From assembly GCA_963930955.1 (NCBI GenBank), contig OZ006967.1, positions 2,108,001 to 2,172,000 on the forward strand: a stretch of DNA of 64,000 bases, given 5' to 3'. This document shows positions 16,468 through 24,906 of the stretch, in pieces. Each line of letters begins with the position of its first letter. Position 1 is the stretch's first letter. The DNA is from Scatomonas sp963930955. GTDB lineage: Bacteria > Bacillota > Clostridia > Lachnospirales > Lachnospiraceae. Both the position numbers and the translations under genes were made by a program. The notes beneath the pieces are model-generated. The model saw nothing but the letters and a program-made list of their open reading frames with translations. It made no database searches and was not told the origin of the DNA.

Positions 16468-16947
16468 TTACATTGCTTCCTGTGTTCCAGTCAATTCCTC
16501 AAAAAACTTCAGTCCATGCACTGCCACATCCTGATCCTGTTCCGCAGTTCCGCCGCTGACCCCCAGACCGCCAATGATCCGGCTGCCTCTTTTTAAGGGT
16601 ACACCGCCGCCGAAAGCCACCAGTTTTCCGCCCTTCAGACTTTCCAACCCGTAAAAATCCCCTCCCGGCTGTACAAGTCTGTTCAGTTCCTCTGTGGACA
16701 TTTTCAGCGCAACTGCCGTATAAGCTTTCTGGGTTGCCACATCATAGCTTGCCAGATAGGCATCATCCATCACGTGAACCGCTACCGGATTTCCATGAGC
16801 ATCGTACACCGCGATGACACAGTTCAGGCCCACGGAAGCTGCGTAATCCTCCGTCCTGTCTATTAGTTTTTTTGCCAGCTCCAGAGAGATACTGTCATAG
16901 TTTTTCAGCTTATCCAGCACATTCCTTACAATAATACTCTCGTCCAT
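16468..16947 (-). CDS. GlcG/HbpS-family (DUF336) protein
   Basis: The 159-residue protein belongs to the GlcG/HbpS-like fold. It has AASVGLNCVIAVYDAHGNPVAVHVMDDA (given here only as the conserved VxVxDxxGxxVA region near residues 40-60), KAYTAVALKM, and GGVPLKRGSRIIGGLGVSGG near 115-134, the diagnostic glycine-rich end. Members bind heme or cobalamin-like ligands or occur beside glycolate and diol-utilisation genes, but no such genes are nearby. A very strong promoter with overlapping repeats lies upstream at 16995-17057, so expression is probably regulated. The exact substrate is unknown. Confidence 0.85.
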   Translation of the reverse strand: MDESIIVRNVLDKLKNYDSISLELAKKLIDRTEDYAASVGLNCVIAVYDAHGNPVAVHVMDDAYLASYDVATQKAYTAVALKMSTEELNRLVQPGGDFYGLESLKGGKLVAFGGGVPLKRGSRIIGGLGVSGGTAEQDQDVAVHGLKFFEELTGTQEAM

Positions 16948-16994
16948 ATTTATACCGCTCCATTTCCAGAATACTGTCCCTTGCTCTAATTTGT

Positions 16995-17023
16995 ATTATA
17001 GAGATTTCCCAACAAAAAGTCAA
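16995..17023 (-). promoter_or_regulatory. Near-consensus sigma-A promoter of the GlcG-like gene
   Basis: On the minus strand TTGACT (17018-17023) and TATAAT (16995-17000) are separated by 17 bp. The -35 box sits inside a series of CAACAAAAA repeats (see the repeat at 17010-17057), so a regulator could act there. Confidence 0.75.
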
Positions 17024-17057
17024 CAAAAACAACGTTTTTCAGTGTTGGTTTTTGTTG
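17010..17057. repeat. CAACAAAAA direct and inverted repeats overlapping a promoter
   Basis: The motif CAACAAAAA occurs at 17011 and 17021 as direct copies. The second copy, extended to CAACAAAAACAAC (17021-17033), is repeated in inverted form at 17044-17057. The inverted arms flank an 11-nt centre and overlap the -35 box of the GlcG-like gene. It could be an operator, or a 3'-end hairpin for the unit upstream on the same strand. Confidence 0.6.
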
Positions 17058-17101
17058 GTTTTATTCTGAGCCCTTCCGGAACGAAGAACAGAAACACCGG
17101 T

Positions 17102-17242
17102 TTAACACGCGCAGAACAGATTATAGCCCGCCAGAAGCAGGATCCCCGCAGCCGCAACCGCCAGAAATGTATTTGGGATCAGAAGTCCCAGAAAAATACC
17201 TACTCCGGTCCAGAACATAAGGAATCCGATCAGACGCTTCAC
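17102..17242 (-). CDS. 46-residue two-helix membrane protein
   Basis: A GTG at 17242 opens a 46-codon frame. It starts MKRLIGFLMFWTGVGIFLG and ends in ILLLAGYNLFCAC, giving two hydrophobic helices joined by IPNT. The stop of ytfJ (TAA, 17246-17248) is in the same frame only one codon earlier, so translation cannot begin further upstream; an internal ATG at codon 9 is the only alternative. A weak AGGA lies 8 bp upstream, consistent with coupling to ytfJ. No function is known. Its position right after ytfJ suggests an envelope or sporulation role, which is inference. Confidence 0.6.
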   Translation of the reverse strand: MKRLIGFLMFWTGVGIFLGLLIPNTFLAVAAAGILLLAGYNLFCAC

Positions 17243-17245
17243 CTG

Positions 17246-17662
17246 TTAGTCCTGCGCTTTTTCCTTTTCTTGATTCAATATATGCTCAAACTCTTCTTCG
17301 GTATACGTATCCTTGCCGCCTTTTTTCGTAAATCTGGCTGCAATATCCGGGACCATGTCCAGAATCTTGGTAACCGCATCCTGATTTTTAACATTTACCA
17401 GTTTCGTTCCATTTTTATTAATTACAAGAATGGCGCTGGGCGTAACCTTTCCGCCCATTCCGCCTCCGCCGTTGTTCTTGCCGCTATTAGAAAAAGCGCC
17501 GGCCGCCACGCCGAAAGAAACATCCACCAGGGGAAGAATAATATTGTCCCCGATATGGATTGCCTCGCCTACTACGGTCTTCGTAGTAATAAAGCTGTCC
17601 ATTCCCTTAAAAAGCGCTTCTACGGTGGACTGGAAATCATTGTTTTTCTTTTCCTCTGACAT
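17246..17662 (-). CDS. ytfJ: Sporulation protein YtfJ (GerW family)
   Basis: The 138-residue protein belongs to the GerW/YtfJ family. It has VVGEAIHIGDNIILPLVDVSFG, followed by a glycine-rich NNGGGGMGGKVTPSAILVI and the conserved end of the domain. In Bacillus YtfJ is a spore inner-membrane protein needed for the germination response. Upstream by 2 bp is the DUF2953 gene, the same pairing as ytfI-ytfJ. A highly charged C terminus (YTEEEFEHILNQEKEKAQD) follows the domain. Confidence 0.92.
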   Translation of the reverse strand: MSEEKKNNDFQSTVEALFKGMDSFITTKTVVGEAIHIGDNIILPLVDVSFGVAAGAFSNSGKNNGGGGMGGKVTPSAILVINKNGTKLVNVKNQDAVTKILDMVPDIAARFTKKGGKDTYTEEEFEHILNQEKEKAQD

Positions 17663-17664
17663 TC

Positions 17665-18519
17665 TTATGCCTCCTTACGCTGAAATTTCATAATCACTTT
17701 CCGGACCGCCGGATTCCGATAAACAGCCAGGCCGTTTACCAGCAGCACAAACAAAACGATCCGTCCTCTGGCTGTCACATCCGCCTCCAGCACCTGATTT
17801 TCAAAATCAGGAATGATCTGCAGTTTTTCCGGAATCAGAGGAAGCAGCAGCGCTGCGCCCCCGAGAAGCTGCCCGGTGGCAGCCGGATCGGACATGCCGA
17901 ACTTAATATATCCCTTGACTTTTCCGGGAAGGACATGCTTCAGGATCCGCTTTCCCTTTTCGCGGACCACCCTGAACGCCTCCTTAAAAGTATCTGACTG
18001 GATAAAACTGTGCCATTGCTTTATTTTAGCACACATATTTTGGATTGTGAACCAGATTTTCTGCAGCCTTCCTGGTCCGGTTTTTCCTTTTTCCTCCTGG
18101 CTCTCCCTTCCCGGTTCCCTTTCCGGACCTGACGGAGCTTTTTGTTTGCGGAAAGGTCCTTGGGCAGCCGGCGTCGCTGTTGGTTTCCGGTGTCCTGCCG
18201 GCTCCTGGGGGGAAGGGGAAATCTCTGTTTTTCCTCTTCCGGGCTTTCGCAGATAGCTCCGCAGTTTCAGGATCGGGATACCTAAAATATAGATCTCCAG
18301 CTCCGGCTTTTTGTTTAAATACTGCATTTTTATATAAACCAGCCGGAACATCCAGGAAACACTGCCGGCTGCTTCCAGACTGCCCTCGTCTCTGGCCACC
18401 CGTCCCCGGTAAACAAAGGGCATAAAAAGAATGGCCAGCACCAGAAAAAGAAGCACAGCCAGCAGTATCAAAAGCACTATACCTATTGCAGACAAAATTG
18501 TCATAAGTACCTGCAGCAT
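17665..18519 (-). CDS. DUF2953 domain protein (YtfI-like)
   Basis: The 284-residue protein has an N-terminal membrane helix (about 8-35, VLLILLAVLLFLVLAILFMP), a region of beta character, a low-complexity proline/lysine segment (about 95-150, rich in KGKTGPG) and a C-terminal DUF2953 segment ending in a second hydrophobic stretch (RIVLFVLLVNGLAVYR). The family is tied to sporulation by its constant pairing with ytfJ, seen here with a 2-bp gap. The role is unknown. GGGAGTAAAGGC precedes the start. The proline-rich insert is less conserved than the ends in this family as I know it. Confidence 0.8.
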   Translation of the reverse strand: MLQVLMTILSAIGIVLLILLAVLLFLVLAILFMPFVYRGRVARDEGSLEAAGSVSWMFRLVYIKMQYLNKKPELEIYILGIPILKLRSYLRKPGRGKTEISPSPQEPAGHRKPTATPAAQGPFRKQKAPSGPEREPGRESQEEKGKTGPGRLQKIWFTIQNMCAKIKQWHSFIQSDTFKEAFRVVREKGKRILKHVLPGKVKGYIKFGMSDPAATGQLLGGAALLLPLIPEKLQIIPDFENQVLEADVTARGRIVLFVLLVNGLAVYRNPAVRKVIMKFQRKEA

Positions 18520-18523
18520 GCCT

Positions 18524-18838
18524 TTACTCCCTTCCCAGATAAGCCAGCAGATCCCCGCCGAATCCTGCCTTCCGGGATTCTTCCGCCATCCGGCATACCA
18601 GTCCCAGAGCCTCCTGATAACCGGAAGCGATCCCTAGGATTTCCGGAGAGTTTTCGGCTTCCGGGCTCAGCAGGAATCGCCGGGCATCCTGGATATCCAG
18701 CTGATCTTTCCCATTGGAAGCCCGGGTGACTACATAGAGATCCGGCACAAAACATCCCCGGTTGATGAGCCGGATCACTTTCCTTTTTTTTCTTTTAATA
18801 GTTTCTCCAACATATAGATTCTTATACCAATCTGCCAT
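18524..18838 (-). CDS. Uncharacterised 104-residue protein between NUDIX and DUF2953 genes
   Basis: I do not recognise the family. The protein begins MADWYKNLYVGETIKRKKRK, contains VPDLYVVTRASNGKDQLDIQ and ends in GFGGDLLAYLGRE. It has no membrane segment or cysteine motif apart from two cysteines. Its start overlaps the end of the NUDIX gene by 17 bp and its end lies 4 bp before the DUF2953 gene, so all are probably translated from one message. GGGGAAA lies upstream of the ATG. Other frames of the same stretch have no coding character. Confidence 0.72.
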   Translation of the reverse strand: MADWYKNLYVGETIKRKKRKVIRLINRGCFVPDLYVVTRASNGKDQLDIQDARRFLLSPEAENSPEILGIASGYQEALGLVCRMAEESRKAGFGGDLLAYLGRE

Positions 18839-19283
18839 ATGTTCGGTTTCCCCAGAGATTTGCCTTTTTTAGTTCCAGATATTCTCCATACGCCCGTTCC
18901 AGGATCTGCCGTTCATTGGAAAATTTCAGCAGGTGAAAAGCTTCGTGATATTTATAATAGCCGGAATCCACAAAGTACTCCTCCCTCTGGGGCCTGCTGT
19001 AATAACTCCCCGCCCGCATAAGATACCAATGGACTTCCTTTTCAACGGTATCCTCCGGAATATTAAAGCTGTATCGGCTTTTGCCGATATACTTTACGAT
19101 AGAAGCCTGCACCCCTGATTCCTCCAGCACTTCCCGAATAGCGGTTTCCTCATAAGCTTCTCCTGCCTCCACGGTTCCTTTGGGCAGCACCCAGCCCTCA
19201 TATTTGTTTTTATAGCTCTTATACAAGGTCAGGATCTTTCCCCGGTATATGACTACTCCGCCACAGCTTGTTGCCTCGATCAT
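18822..19283 (-). CDS. NUDIX hydrolase
   Basis: The 153-residue protein is a Nudix-family pyrophosphohydrolase acting on nucleoside or dinucleoside polyphosphates in the cytosol. The Nudix box reads GTVEAGEAYEETAIREVLEE (G-x5-E-x7-RE-x2-EE pattern) at about 37-56, after YEGWVLPK. The family N terminus is CGGVVIYRGK. The ATG at 19283 is preceded by AGGAGG, and the frame extends further upstream without a better start. The C terminus is longer than the minimal fold and ends in a lysine/arginine-rich tail. Substrate cannot be assigned. Confidence 0.9.
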   Translation of the reverse strand: MIEATSCGGVVIYRGKILTLYKSYKNKYEGWVLPKGTVEAGEAYEETAIREVLEESGVQASIVKYIGKSRYSFNIPEDTVEKEVHWYLMRAGSYYSRPQREEYFVDSGYYKYHEAFHLLKFSNERQILERAYGEYLELKKANLWGNRTYGRLV

Positions 19284-19335
19284 TGTCAATCCTCCTGTAA
19301 CAGTATACCCCTTTTTCATATGCCGCGCAACCGGC

Positions 19336-20790
19336 TCATCCAAAATAAGCTTCAAAGACAGCCCTGGCCACAGGAACCGCTGTATCGGATCCGCTCTGGC
19401 CTCCTTCCAGGATAACCGCGACCACGATATCCGCATTTCCTGTATCGGAAAACCCTACAAACCAGGCGTGGGCGTTTCCCTCCGAGTCATATTCAGCCGT
19501 TCCCGTTTTTCCTGCTATGGCATACGGAAGATCCGCCAAACCGTACCCTGTACCGTAGCTGACTACTCCTTTCATCAGTTCTTTCAGGGCGGATGCTTCC
19601 TGCTCTGTTAATGCCTGGCTTAACACCTGGGGCTCCGATCTTTCCACCACTGCTCCCTGACTGGTCTCGATCCGGTCAACCAGGGAGGGGCTCATGATTC
19701 TTCCGCCATTTGCTACCCCCTGCGCCGCCATAGCCATCTCCAGCGGGGTGGACAGGGTATTGCCCTGGCCGATGGCCGTCTGCATAGTCAGCGGCGCCCC
19801 GTCATAAGCTCCCAGACTGAAACTGCTCTCTACCGCCGGCAGTCCCATATCCTCCGGAAGTTCCTGATTAAAGTACAGGCTTTCCGCCGCCTGCCTCAGG
19901 GCATCCGCTCCCAGCTCCACACCGATCCGGGCAAAAGCACAGTTGCAGGAATTTGCAAAAGCATCAGCAAAGCTTTCCGTTCCATGTACTGTATTTCCCG
20001 CGCAGTGAATGGTAAAGCCTGCCTCTGTATATTCTCCCTGACATTCGAAGCTGAAATTGTCAAAAGTTCCATAGGCTCTGTAATATGCCAGAGCAGTAAT
20101 AATCTTAAAGGTAGATCCCGGAGGGTACTGGCCCTGGAAAGCCCGGTTCAGCAGGGGGCTTCCCTCCTCGTCATTAATCAGATCATCCCAGATAGCATCC
20201 AGGTCATTGGGATTAAAAGAGGGTTTGCTGACATCTGCCAAAATTCTGCCGGTAGATGCTTCCATCACCAGGACGGCTCCCTTATAATCCCCCAGGGCGT
20301 CCCAGGCAGCCTGCTGGACTGCCATGTTCAGGGAGGTTACCAGATTGTCCCCCTGTTTTTTTTCATCATTCAGTTCACTCTGCAGCTGCTGCAGCGGATC
20401 TCCGTGGGACTGAAGAAGATCTCTCCCCCGGGAGGCCTCCAGTCCGCTGGCGCCATAATCCGCGTATCCAACCGTATGGGCAAACAGACTGTCATAAGGA
20501 TAAACCCTGGTTTCGTTTCCCTCTTCATCCACCTGGGTCTCCGCCAGAACCGTGCCGTCTGATGCAAGAATAGAACCCCGGATCACCTGTTCCGCCATTT
20601 TCTGCTGGCGCTGGTCGTACTGGCTGTAATCGCCGCTTAAATATCTGTCGCTTTCCACCGCCTGAAAATAGGCCACATAAGCGATCAATCCCAGAAACAG
20701 GAACACAAAGAGATAGGAAATGATCACATAGGGTCTACCAGTTGAGGCTTTTTTCTGTCTGTTCTTCGATTCGTCTGGAGAGCTCGTCAT
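19336..20790 (-). CDS. Class B penicillin-binding protein (transpeptidase)
   Basis: The 484-residue protein cross-links peptidoglycan outside the membrane. An N-terminal helix at about 21-43 (YVIISYLFVFLFLGLIAYVAY) is followed by the transpeptidase domain with PGSTFKI (active Ser near 226), SCN near 281-283 and KTGTAE near 428-433. There is no PASTA domain, and its size resembles the short PbpA/FtsI-like enzymes paired with SEDS proteins. It follows the SEDS gene, and its start overlaps that gene: ATGs at 20790, 20844 and 20877 are all possible. I chose 20790, with GAAGAAGAG upstream, because it gives the smallest overlap. The start is uncertain. Confidence 0.88.
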   Translation of the reverse strand: MTSSPDESKNRQKKASTGRPYVIISYLFVFLFLGLIAYVAYFQAVESDRYLSGDYSQYDQRQQKMAEQVIRGSILASDGTVLAETQVDEEGNETRVYPYDSLFAHTVGYADYGASGLEASRGRDLLQSHGDPLQQLQSELNDEKKQGDNLVTSLNMAVQQAAWDALGDYKGAVLVMEASTGRILADVSKPSFNPNDLDAIWDDLINDEEGSPLLNRAFQGQYPPGSTFKIITALAYYRAYGTFDNFSFECQGEYTEAGFTIHCAGNTVHGTESFADAFANSCNCAFARIGVELGADALRQAAESLYFNQELPEDMGLPAVESSFSLGAYDGAPLTMQTAIGQGNTLSTPLEMAMAAQGVANGGRIMSPSLVDRIETSQGAVVERSEPQVLSQALTEQEASALKELMKGVVSYGTGYGLADLPYAIAGKTGTAEYDSEGNAHAWFVGFSDTGNADIVVAVILEGGQSGSDTAVPVARAVFEAYFG

Positions 20791-22177
20791 CTTCCGGAAC
20801 TCTTCTTCCCGATCCAGGCCGGCTCCAGTCGTCCGGTCCGTCATTTTTCTGTTTCTCTTTTTCTTCAAACTGCTCATCCTCGTCTTCTCTCAAAATATAC
20901 AGTCCCTGAATAATCGCCAGCATCAATATTGTACAGACTACAGAACTTCCTCCATAGCTGACCAGCGGCAGGGTAACGCCGGTCAGCGGGATAAATTTTG
21001 TGGCTCCTCCCACCGTAAGGAACACCTGGAAAGCATACTCTGTACTAAGTCCGATGGCAATCAGCTTGTAAAAGGGTTTGCTCATTTTCATAGAAATATT
21101 TACCAGCAGAAGATAGGTACCCATGCAAAGTAAAAGCAGGCAGATACCGAACAGTACGCCCATTTCTTCACAGATTGCCGCAAACGTAGAGTCCTCCCCG
21201 GCCAGGGGGATCAGATCCGGAGATCCCTGATACAGCCCTGTTCCGAACCAGCCGCCTGCGCAGATCCCGAAGAGAGCCTGGATGATCTGATATCCGGTTC
21301 TCTGGGGATCCGCGAAAGGATCCTGCCAAATGCTTACCCTGACCCTGACGTGGGCAAAAAGATGGTAGGCGGCAACAGCCGCCAGCGCTCCTCCTCCCAG
21401 ACCCGCCAAAGCGTATCTGGCTTTCCGGGTGGCCACATAAACCATAACCACATAGGTGATAAAGTAAATCAGGGCAGCTCCAAGATCCGTAGACAATACC
21501 AGAATCCCTACGTGCATTGCCGCCAGGATGGTTGCCAGAAGGATCCTGCGGAAAGTAAGATTTTTCTGCAGCATACCCGCTACGAAAAACACAAAAGTAA
21601 TCTTGACAAATTCTGAAAACTGAAAAGAAATCCCCTTAAATTCCAGAGAAAGATTCGCCCCCTGATAGACCGTGGAGTACATAAGCACCGCTCCCAGCAG
21701 AAGAACGCCGGCAATCCCGTAGAGCCAGGTCAGGTCTTTTACCAGCTTCACTTTCCGGACAATCACCGGAACCACAAAAGAAAGCAGGGTGGCCGCCGAA
21801 ACAATGATCAGCTGCTTTATGGCGTTGTCCAGGGACAGCCTGCTCTGGATCACAAAGCCCACAGACAGCAGCATACACATGGTATTCAGCAGGATCAGCG
21901 AAGCTTTCCGGTAAATCAGCCGGTACAGCCCCTGCACCGCCAAGATATAAAGAATAGTGCCCAGATACATAAAAATCAGATTCAGACTGTAGGTCTGGAG
22001 AAACATGACCAGATAGGCGATAAAATTAAACAGAAGCATAAGCAGAATCTGCTTGCGCATAATACGCCGCCGTGCCTCTTCCTGCTTTCTCCTGAGAACC
22101 ATAAAAGTCTCCAGAGTAAAAAATACCATCAGAAAAAGCAGCAGGTATTTAGATATTTCCACAATCACACGAATCAT
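20735..22177 (-). CDS. FtsW/RodA/SpoVE-family (SEDS) membrane protein
   Basis: The 480-residue protein has about 11-12 membrane segments and is a SEDS glycosyltransferase that polymerises lipid II. Key segments include ISFQFSEFVKITFVFFVAGML, LSTDLGAALIYF, WFGTGLYQGSP and the late TGVTLPLVSYGGSSVV. It has an extra N-terminal hydrophobic helix compared with E. coli FtsW and a charged, disordered C-terminal tail of about 60 residues. Its partner PBP gene begins inside this tail region, fitting the SEDS-bPBP pair. FtsW, RodA or SpoVE cannot be distinguished from position. GAGGTAAAT precedes the ATG. Confidence 0.9.
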   Translation of the reverse strand: MIRVIVEISKYLLLFLMVFFTLETFMVLRRKQEEARRRIMRKQILLMLLFNFIAYLVMFLQTYSLNLIFMYLGTILYILAVQGLYRLIYRKASLILLNTMCMLLSVGFVIQSRLSLDNAIKQLIIVSAATLLSFVVPVIVRKVKLVKDLTWLYGIAGVLLLGAVLMYSTVYQGANLSLEFKGISFQFSEFVKITFVFFVAGMLQKNLTFRRILLATILAAMHVGILVLSTDLGAALIYFITYVVMVYVATRKARYALAGLGGGALAAVAAYHLFAHVRVRVSIWQDPFADPQRTGYQIIQALFGICAGGWFGTGLYQGSPDLIPLAGEDSTFAAICEEMGVLFGICLLLLCMGTYLLLVNISMKMSKPFYKLIAIGLSTEYAFQVFLTVGGATKFIPLTGVTLPLVSYGGSSVVCTILMLAIIQGLYILREDEDEQFEEKEKQKNDGPDDWSRPGSGRRVPEDDELSRRIEEQTEKSLNW

Positions 22178-22186
22178 ATTTACCTC

Positions 22187-24391
22187 TTACTCCACTCCCC
22201 TCTTGAAGTGGCCTTTTGTATACTCCGATCCGGCAAGGTTGCCGGGAAGCCTGCCTTCCTTCAGCACCTCTGCAAAAGCCCTGGCTGTATCCGCCGCTTC
22301 CCTTCCGCTCTCCACTGTAAACTGCAGACGGAAACCGGAGAACCCCATCTTCCGGATGGTCTCCCACTCGCCCAGCAGATTTGTGGGAAGACTGTTATAG
22401 ATAATATTGCAGCAGTTGTCGCAGTCGCACCGGACCGGGAATTCCATACCTTTTCTGTCCCGAAGCAGCAAAAGACTTTTCTTCTTCGCGCAGCGGTCCA
22501 GATTCTTTTTCAGGCACTGGCTGGAGATCATCATAGGCGACCTTCCATAAAGGATCAGCTCGCTGTTTCTATTGTCCCTGCGTGCCAGTTCCTTTTGATT
22601 CAGTTCAAGAGGGGCAGTAGTTCCTTTTACTCCCAGCTCCTGCCAGAATCCTGCAGACCGATTGCTAAAAGTATACATGCCTGCATCTAAAATAGCAAGG
22701 CCCTCCAGACCGGTTTCCATAAGTATCCCCAGGCTCTCCAGATTTCTCACCAGAATTCCCTGAAGACAGGGGGCCTTCCATGCGGCGATTTCCCGGATAT
22801 AATCCGATTTTCCATCTGCCCGGGTTATGTAAGGAAGGGCCAGCCGCAGTTCCCGGCCTGCAGCCTGTTCAGAAGCCGACTCCCATTCTTCCCGGAGCCG
22901 CTCCGGATGGAAAAGGGAGGTCGGAAGATAGAAGCCGTCTATCCCCGGGATCTCCAGCAGGCTCCGGAACTGTTCCCAGGTTTCCGGCAGGACCCATAGC
23001 TTCTCCTGGCTTTCCGGCTGATTCTCCGGGTAGTTTTCTCTTTCGGCAGTTTTTTCCGGATACGCTCTGCGGAATCCGGACAGCAGCTTCTGCTGCAGCT
23101 CTTCCAGACCCCTGCGCCGAAGTTCATTCAAAAACTGCATAGGCACAAAGACCGGGCCCTCCATGCAGATCTGCAGCTTATCAAAATAAAAAGGACTGTT
23201 TCCGGTTTTCTCCATTTGCTGAAGGATTCTTTCCCTGGTCAGCGGCTGATTTTTGGGAAGCTGCACTCCTTCTCTGGTGATTTCTATCTGCACATCCCCC
23301 AGAGAGAGCTGCAGACGGGCCGGTTTTTCCGGAGCCAGATAAAGATTTCCCCGGATTCCGCGCCTGGCCTGCAGGGGTTCCTGCATTCCTTTGGATTTTT
23401 TCATAGGCTGCTCTTCCTTCCGCCCTGTCAGTTTTTCATTGCGGAGGGCCATCATTTCTCTTCCGTTCCGAACCAGAAAATAACTCTGATTGAAGCCGTC
23501 CCGGTTAAACAGATCAAACAGCCGTTTCGCATCCGCCGGGTCCACCTGAAAGGCTTCCGGATTCCGGTCATAATATTCCTGATGCCGGAGATAAAGATCC
23601 AGATATTTTCGATAGACCTCTACTACGCCGGCGGCATACTCCGGCTTCTTCATGCGGCCTTCGATCTTCAGAGAGAAAACCCCGGCCCGGAGAATCTGCG
23701 GAAGCAGTTCCACCGTACACATATCTCTGGTATTCAGGGGATATGCCGTATGTTTCCCGTTGAGTCTGCGTCCCTTTTCCCAAACCTGATAGGGTAGCCG
23801 GCATGGCTGGGCGCAGCGGCCCCGGTTTCCGCTCCGTCCCCCGATCAGACTGCTCATCAGGCACTGTCCGGAATAACTGTAGCAGAGAGCCCCGTGCACA
23901 AACGCTTCCAATTCCATGGAGGTACTCTCGTGAATCCGGTTTAGTTCCCGGAGTGAAAGTTCTCTGGCTGCTACCAGACGCTTCACTCCCTGTTTTTCAA
24001 GAAAACGGGCTCCTGCAGGCCCGGTCACCGCCATCTGGGTACTGGCGTGGATAGGCAGACCGGGAAATTCCCTGGCCACAAAGGAAAGAACACCGAAATC
24101 CTGTACCAGGATGCCGTCCAAACCTGCTCTGTAATAAGGCAGGAGGTAATTGTACAGCTGTTTTTCCAGCTCTTCTTCTTTTAAAAGAGTATTTACCGTC
24201 AAATACAGTCTTTTACCGGCCAGGTGCACTTCGTCAATGGCCTCCAGAAGTTTTTCTTCACTGAGATTTTCCGCGTAGGCCCGGGCCCCGAAAAGGCTTC
24301 CTCCCGTGTATACCGCATCTGCTCCCGCAGCCAGAGCCCCCCGCATAGCTGTGAAGGATCCTGCCGGCGCCAGAAGTTCCGCACGTCTCAT
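22187..24391 (-). CDS. U32 family protein with DUF3656-like region (RlhA-like)
   Basis: The 734-residue protein starts MRRAELLAPAGSF, typical of the U32 family, and carries the signature EAFVHGALCYSYSGQCLMSS at about 163-182, then GNRGRCAQPCRLPY and KIEGRMKKPEYAA. The long region after about residue 300 has the character of a DUF3656 insert. U32 proteins with this insert include RlhA, which hydroxylates a cytidine in 23S rRNA and binds an iron-sulfur cluster, so an RNA-modification role is more likely than proteolysis. C-terminal cysteines (DCDNCC) near 665 are consistent with a cluster. The ATG at 24391 has AGGGGAG upstream. It follows zapA, as in other Clostridia. Confidence 0.87.
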   Translation of the reverse strand: MRRAELLAPAGSFTAMRGALAAGADAVYTGGSLFGARAYAENLSEEKLLEAIDEVHLAGKRLYLTVNTLLKEEELEKQLYNYLLPYYRAGLDGILVQDFGVLSFVAREFPGLPIHASTQMAVTGPAGARFLEKQGVKRLVAARELSLRELNRIHESTSMELEAFVHGALCYSYSGQCLMSSLIGGRSGNRGRCAQPCRLPYQVWEKGRRLNGKHTAYPLNTRDMCTVELLPQILRAGVFSLKIEGRMKKPEYAAGVVEVYRKYLDLYLRHQEYYDRNPEAFQVDPADAKRLFDLFNRDGFNQSYFLVRNGREMMALRNEKLTGRKEEQPMKKSKGMQEPLQARRGIRGNLYLAPEKPARLQLSLGDVQIEITREGVQLPKNQPLTRERILQQMEKTGNSPFYFDKLQICMEGPVFVPMQFLNELRRRGLEELQQKLLSGFRRAYPEKTAERENYPENQPESQEKLWVLPETWEQFRSLLEIPGIDGFYLPTSLFHPERLREEWESASEQAAGRELRLALPYITRADGKSDYIREIAAWKAPCLQGILVRNLESLGILMETGLEGLAILDAGMYTFSNRSAGFWQELGVKGTTAPLELNQKELARRDNRNSELILYGRSPMMISSQCLKKNLDRCAKKKSLLLLRDRKGMEFPVRCDCDNCCNIIYNSLPTNLLGEWETIRKMGFSGFRLQFTVESGREAADTARAFAEVLKEGRLPGNLAGSEYTKGHFKRGVE

Positions 24392-24461
24392 AGTGTACTC
24401 CCCTTTCATGCAAAAAGGGGATGTTCCCATCAACACCCCCTCCTTCTGTTCACTTGTCTGC

Positions 24462-24836
24462 TTATGTATGGCTTTCCGCCGCTCTGATCTGGGCCTGCTT
24501 CAGTTCTTCCAGTTCCTGCTTCAGCTTGTCTATCTGTATCTGCGCGGCAATCAGATCATGTTTGATATCATAGGTTTCTCTGTCTTTGGACTCCATGTCT
24601 TCCTCCATAGAGTCTGCCTGAGCCTTTGCCTTAAAATAATCATCCGCAATATTCAGGGCCAGCAGCGTGGATTTAACATCCTGGGGCTGATGGCTGTAGC
24701 CCGGCAGAGTGCCCAGCTCCGTGATCTTGTTATTCAGATAAGACGCGACTCTCTGCAGATAATCCTCGCTCTCGTATCCGCTGAGCGTTATGATCTTACC
24801 ATCTATCAAAACTTTTACGGTATTTTTTGATGCCAT
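24462..24836 (-). CDS. zapA: Cell division protein ZapA
   Basis: The 124-residue protein begins MASKNTVKVLIDGKIITLSGYES, the beta-rich N-terminal domain of ZapA, and continues with AALNIADD-type helix (LLALNIADDYFKAKAQ) and a long coiled coil (residues 70-115). ZapA bundles FtsZ protofilaments at the division site. Length is normal. The ATG at 24836 has AAGGAGA upstream, and an in-frame extension further upstream lacks one. It lies downstream of ruvB and upstream of the U32 gene on the same strand. Confidence 0.9.
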   Translation of the reverse strand: MASKNTVKVLIDGKIITLSGYESEDYLQRVASYLNNKITELGTLPGYSHQPQDVKSTLLALNIADDYFKAKAQADSMEEDMESKDRETYDIKHDLIAAQIQIDKLKQELEELKQAQIRAAESHT

Positions 24837-24906
24837 GGAATGTATCTCCTTCGTAAACCTTCTTTTTCTAATATTAACTCCTCCGCCCCGGAAAAACAAC
24901 CATTTT

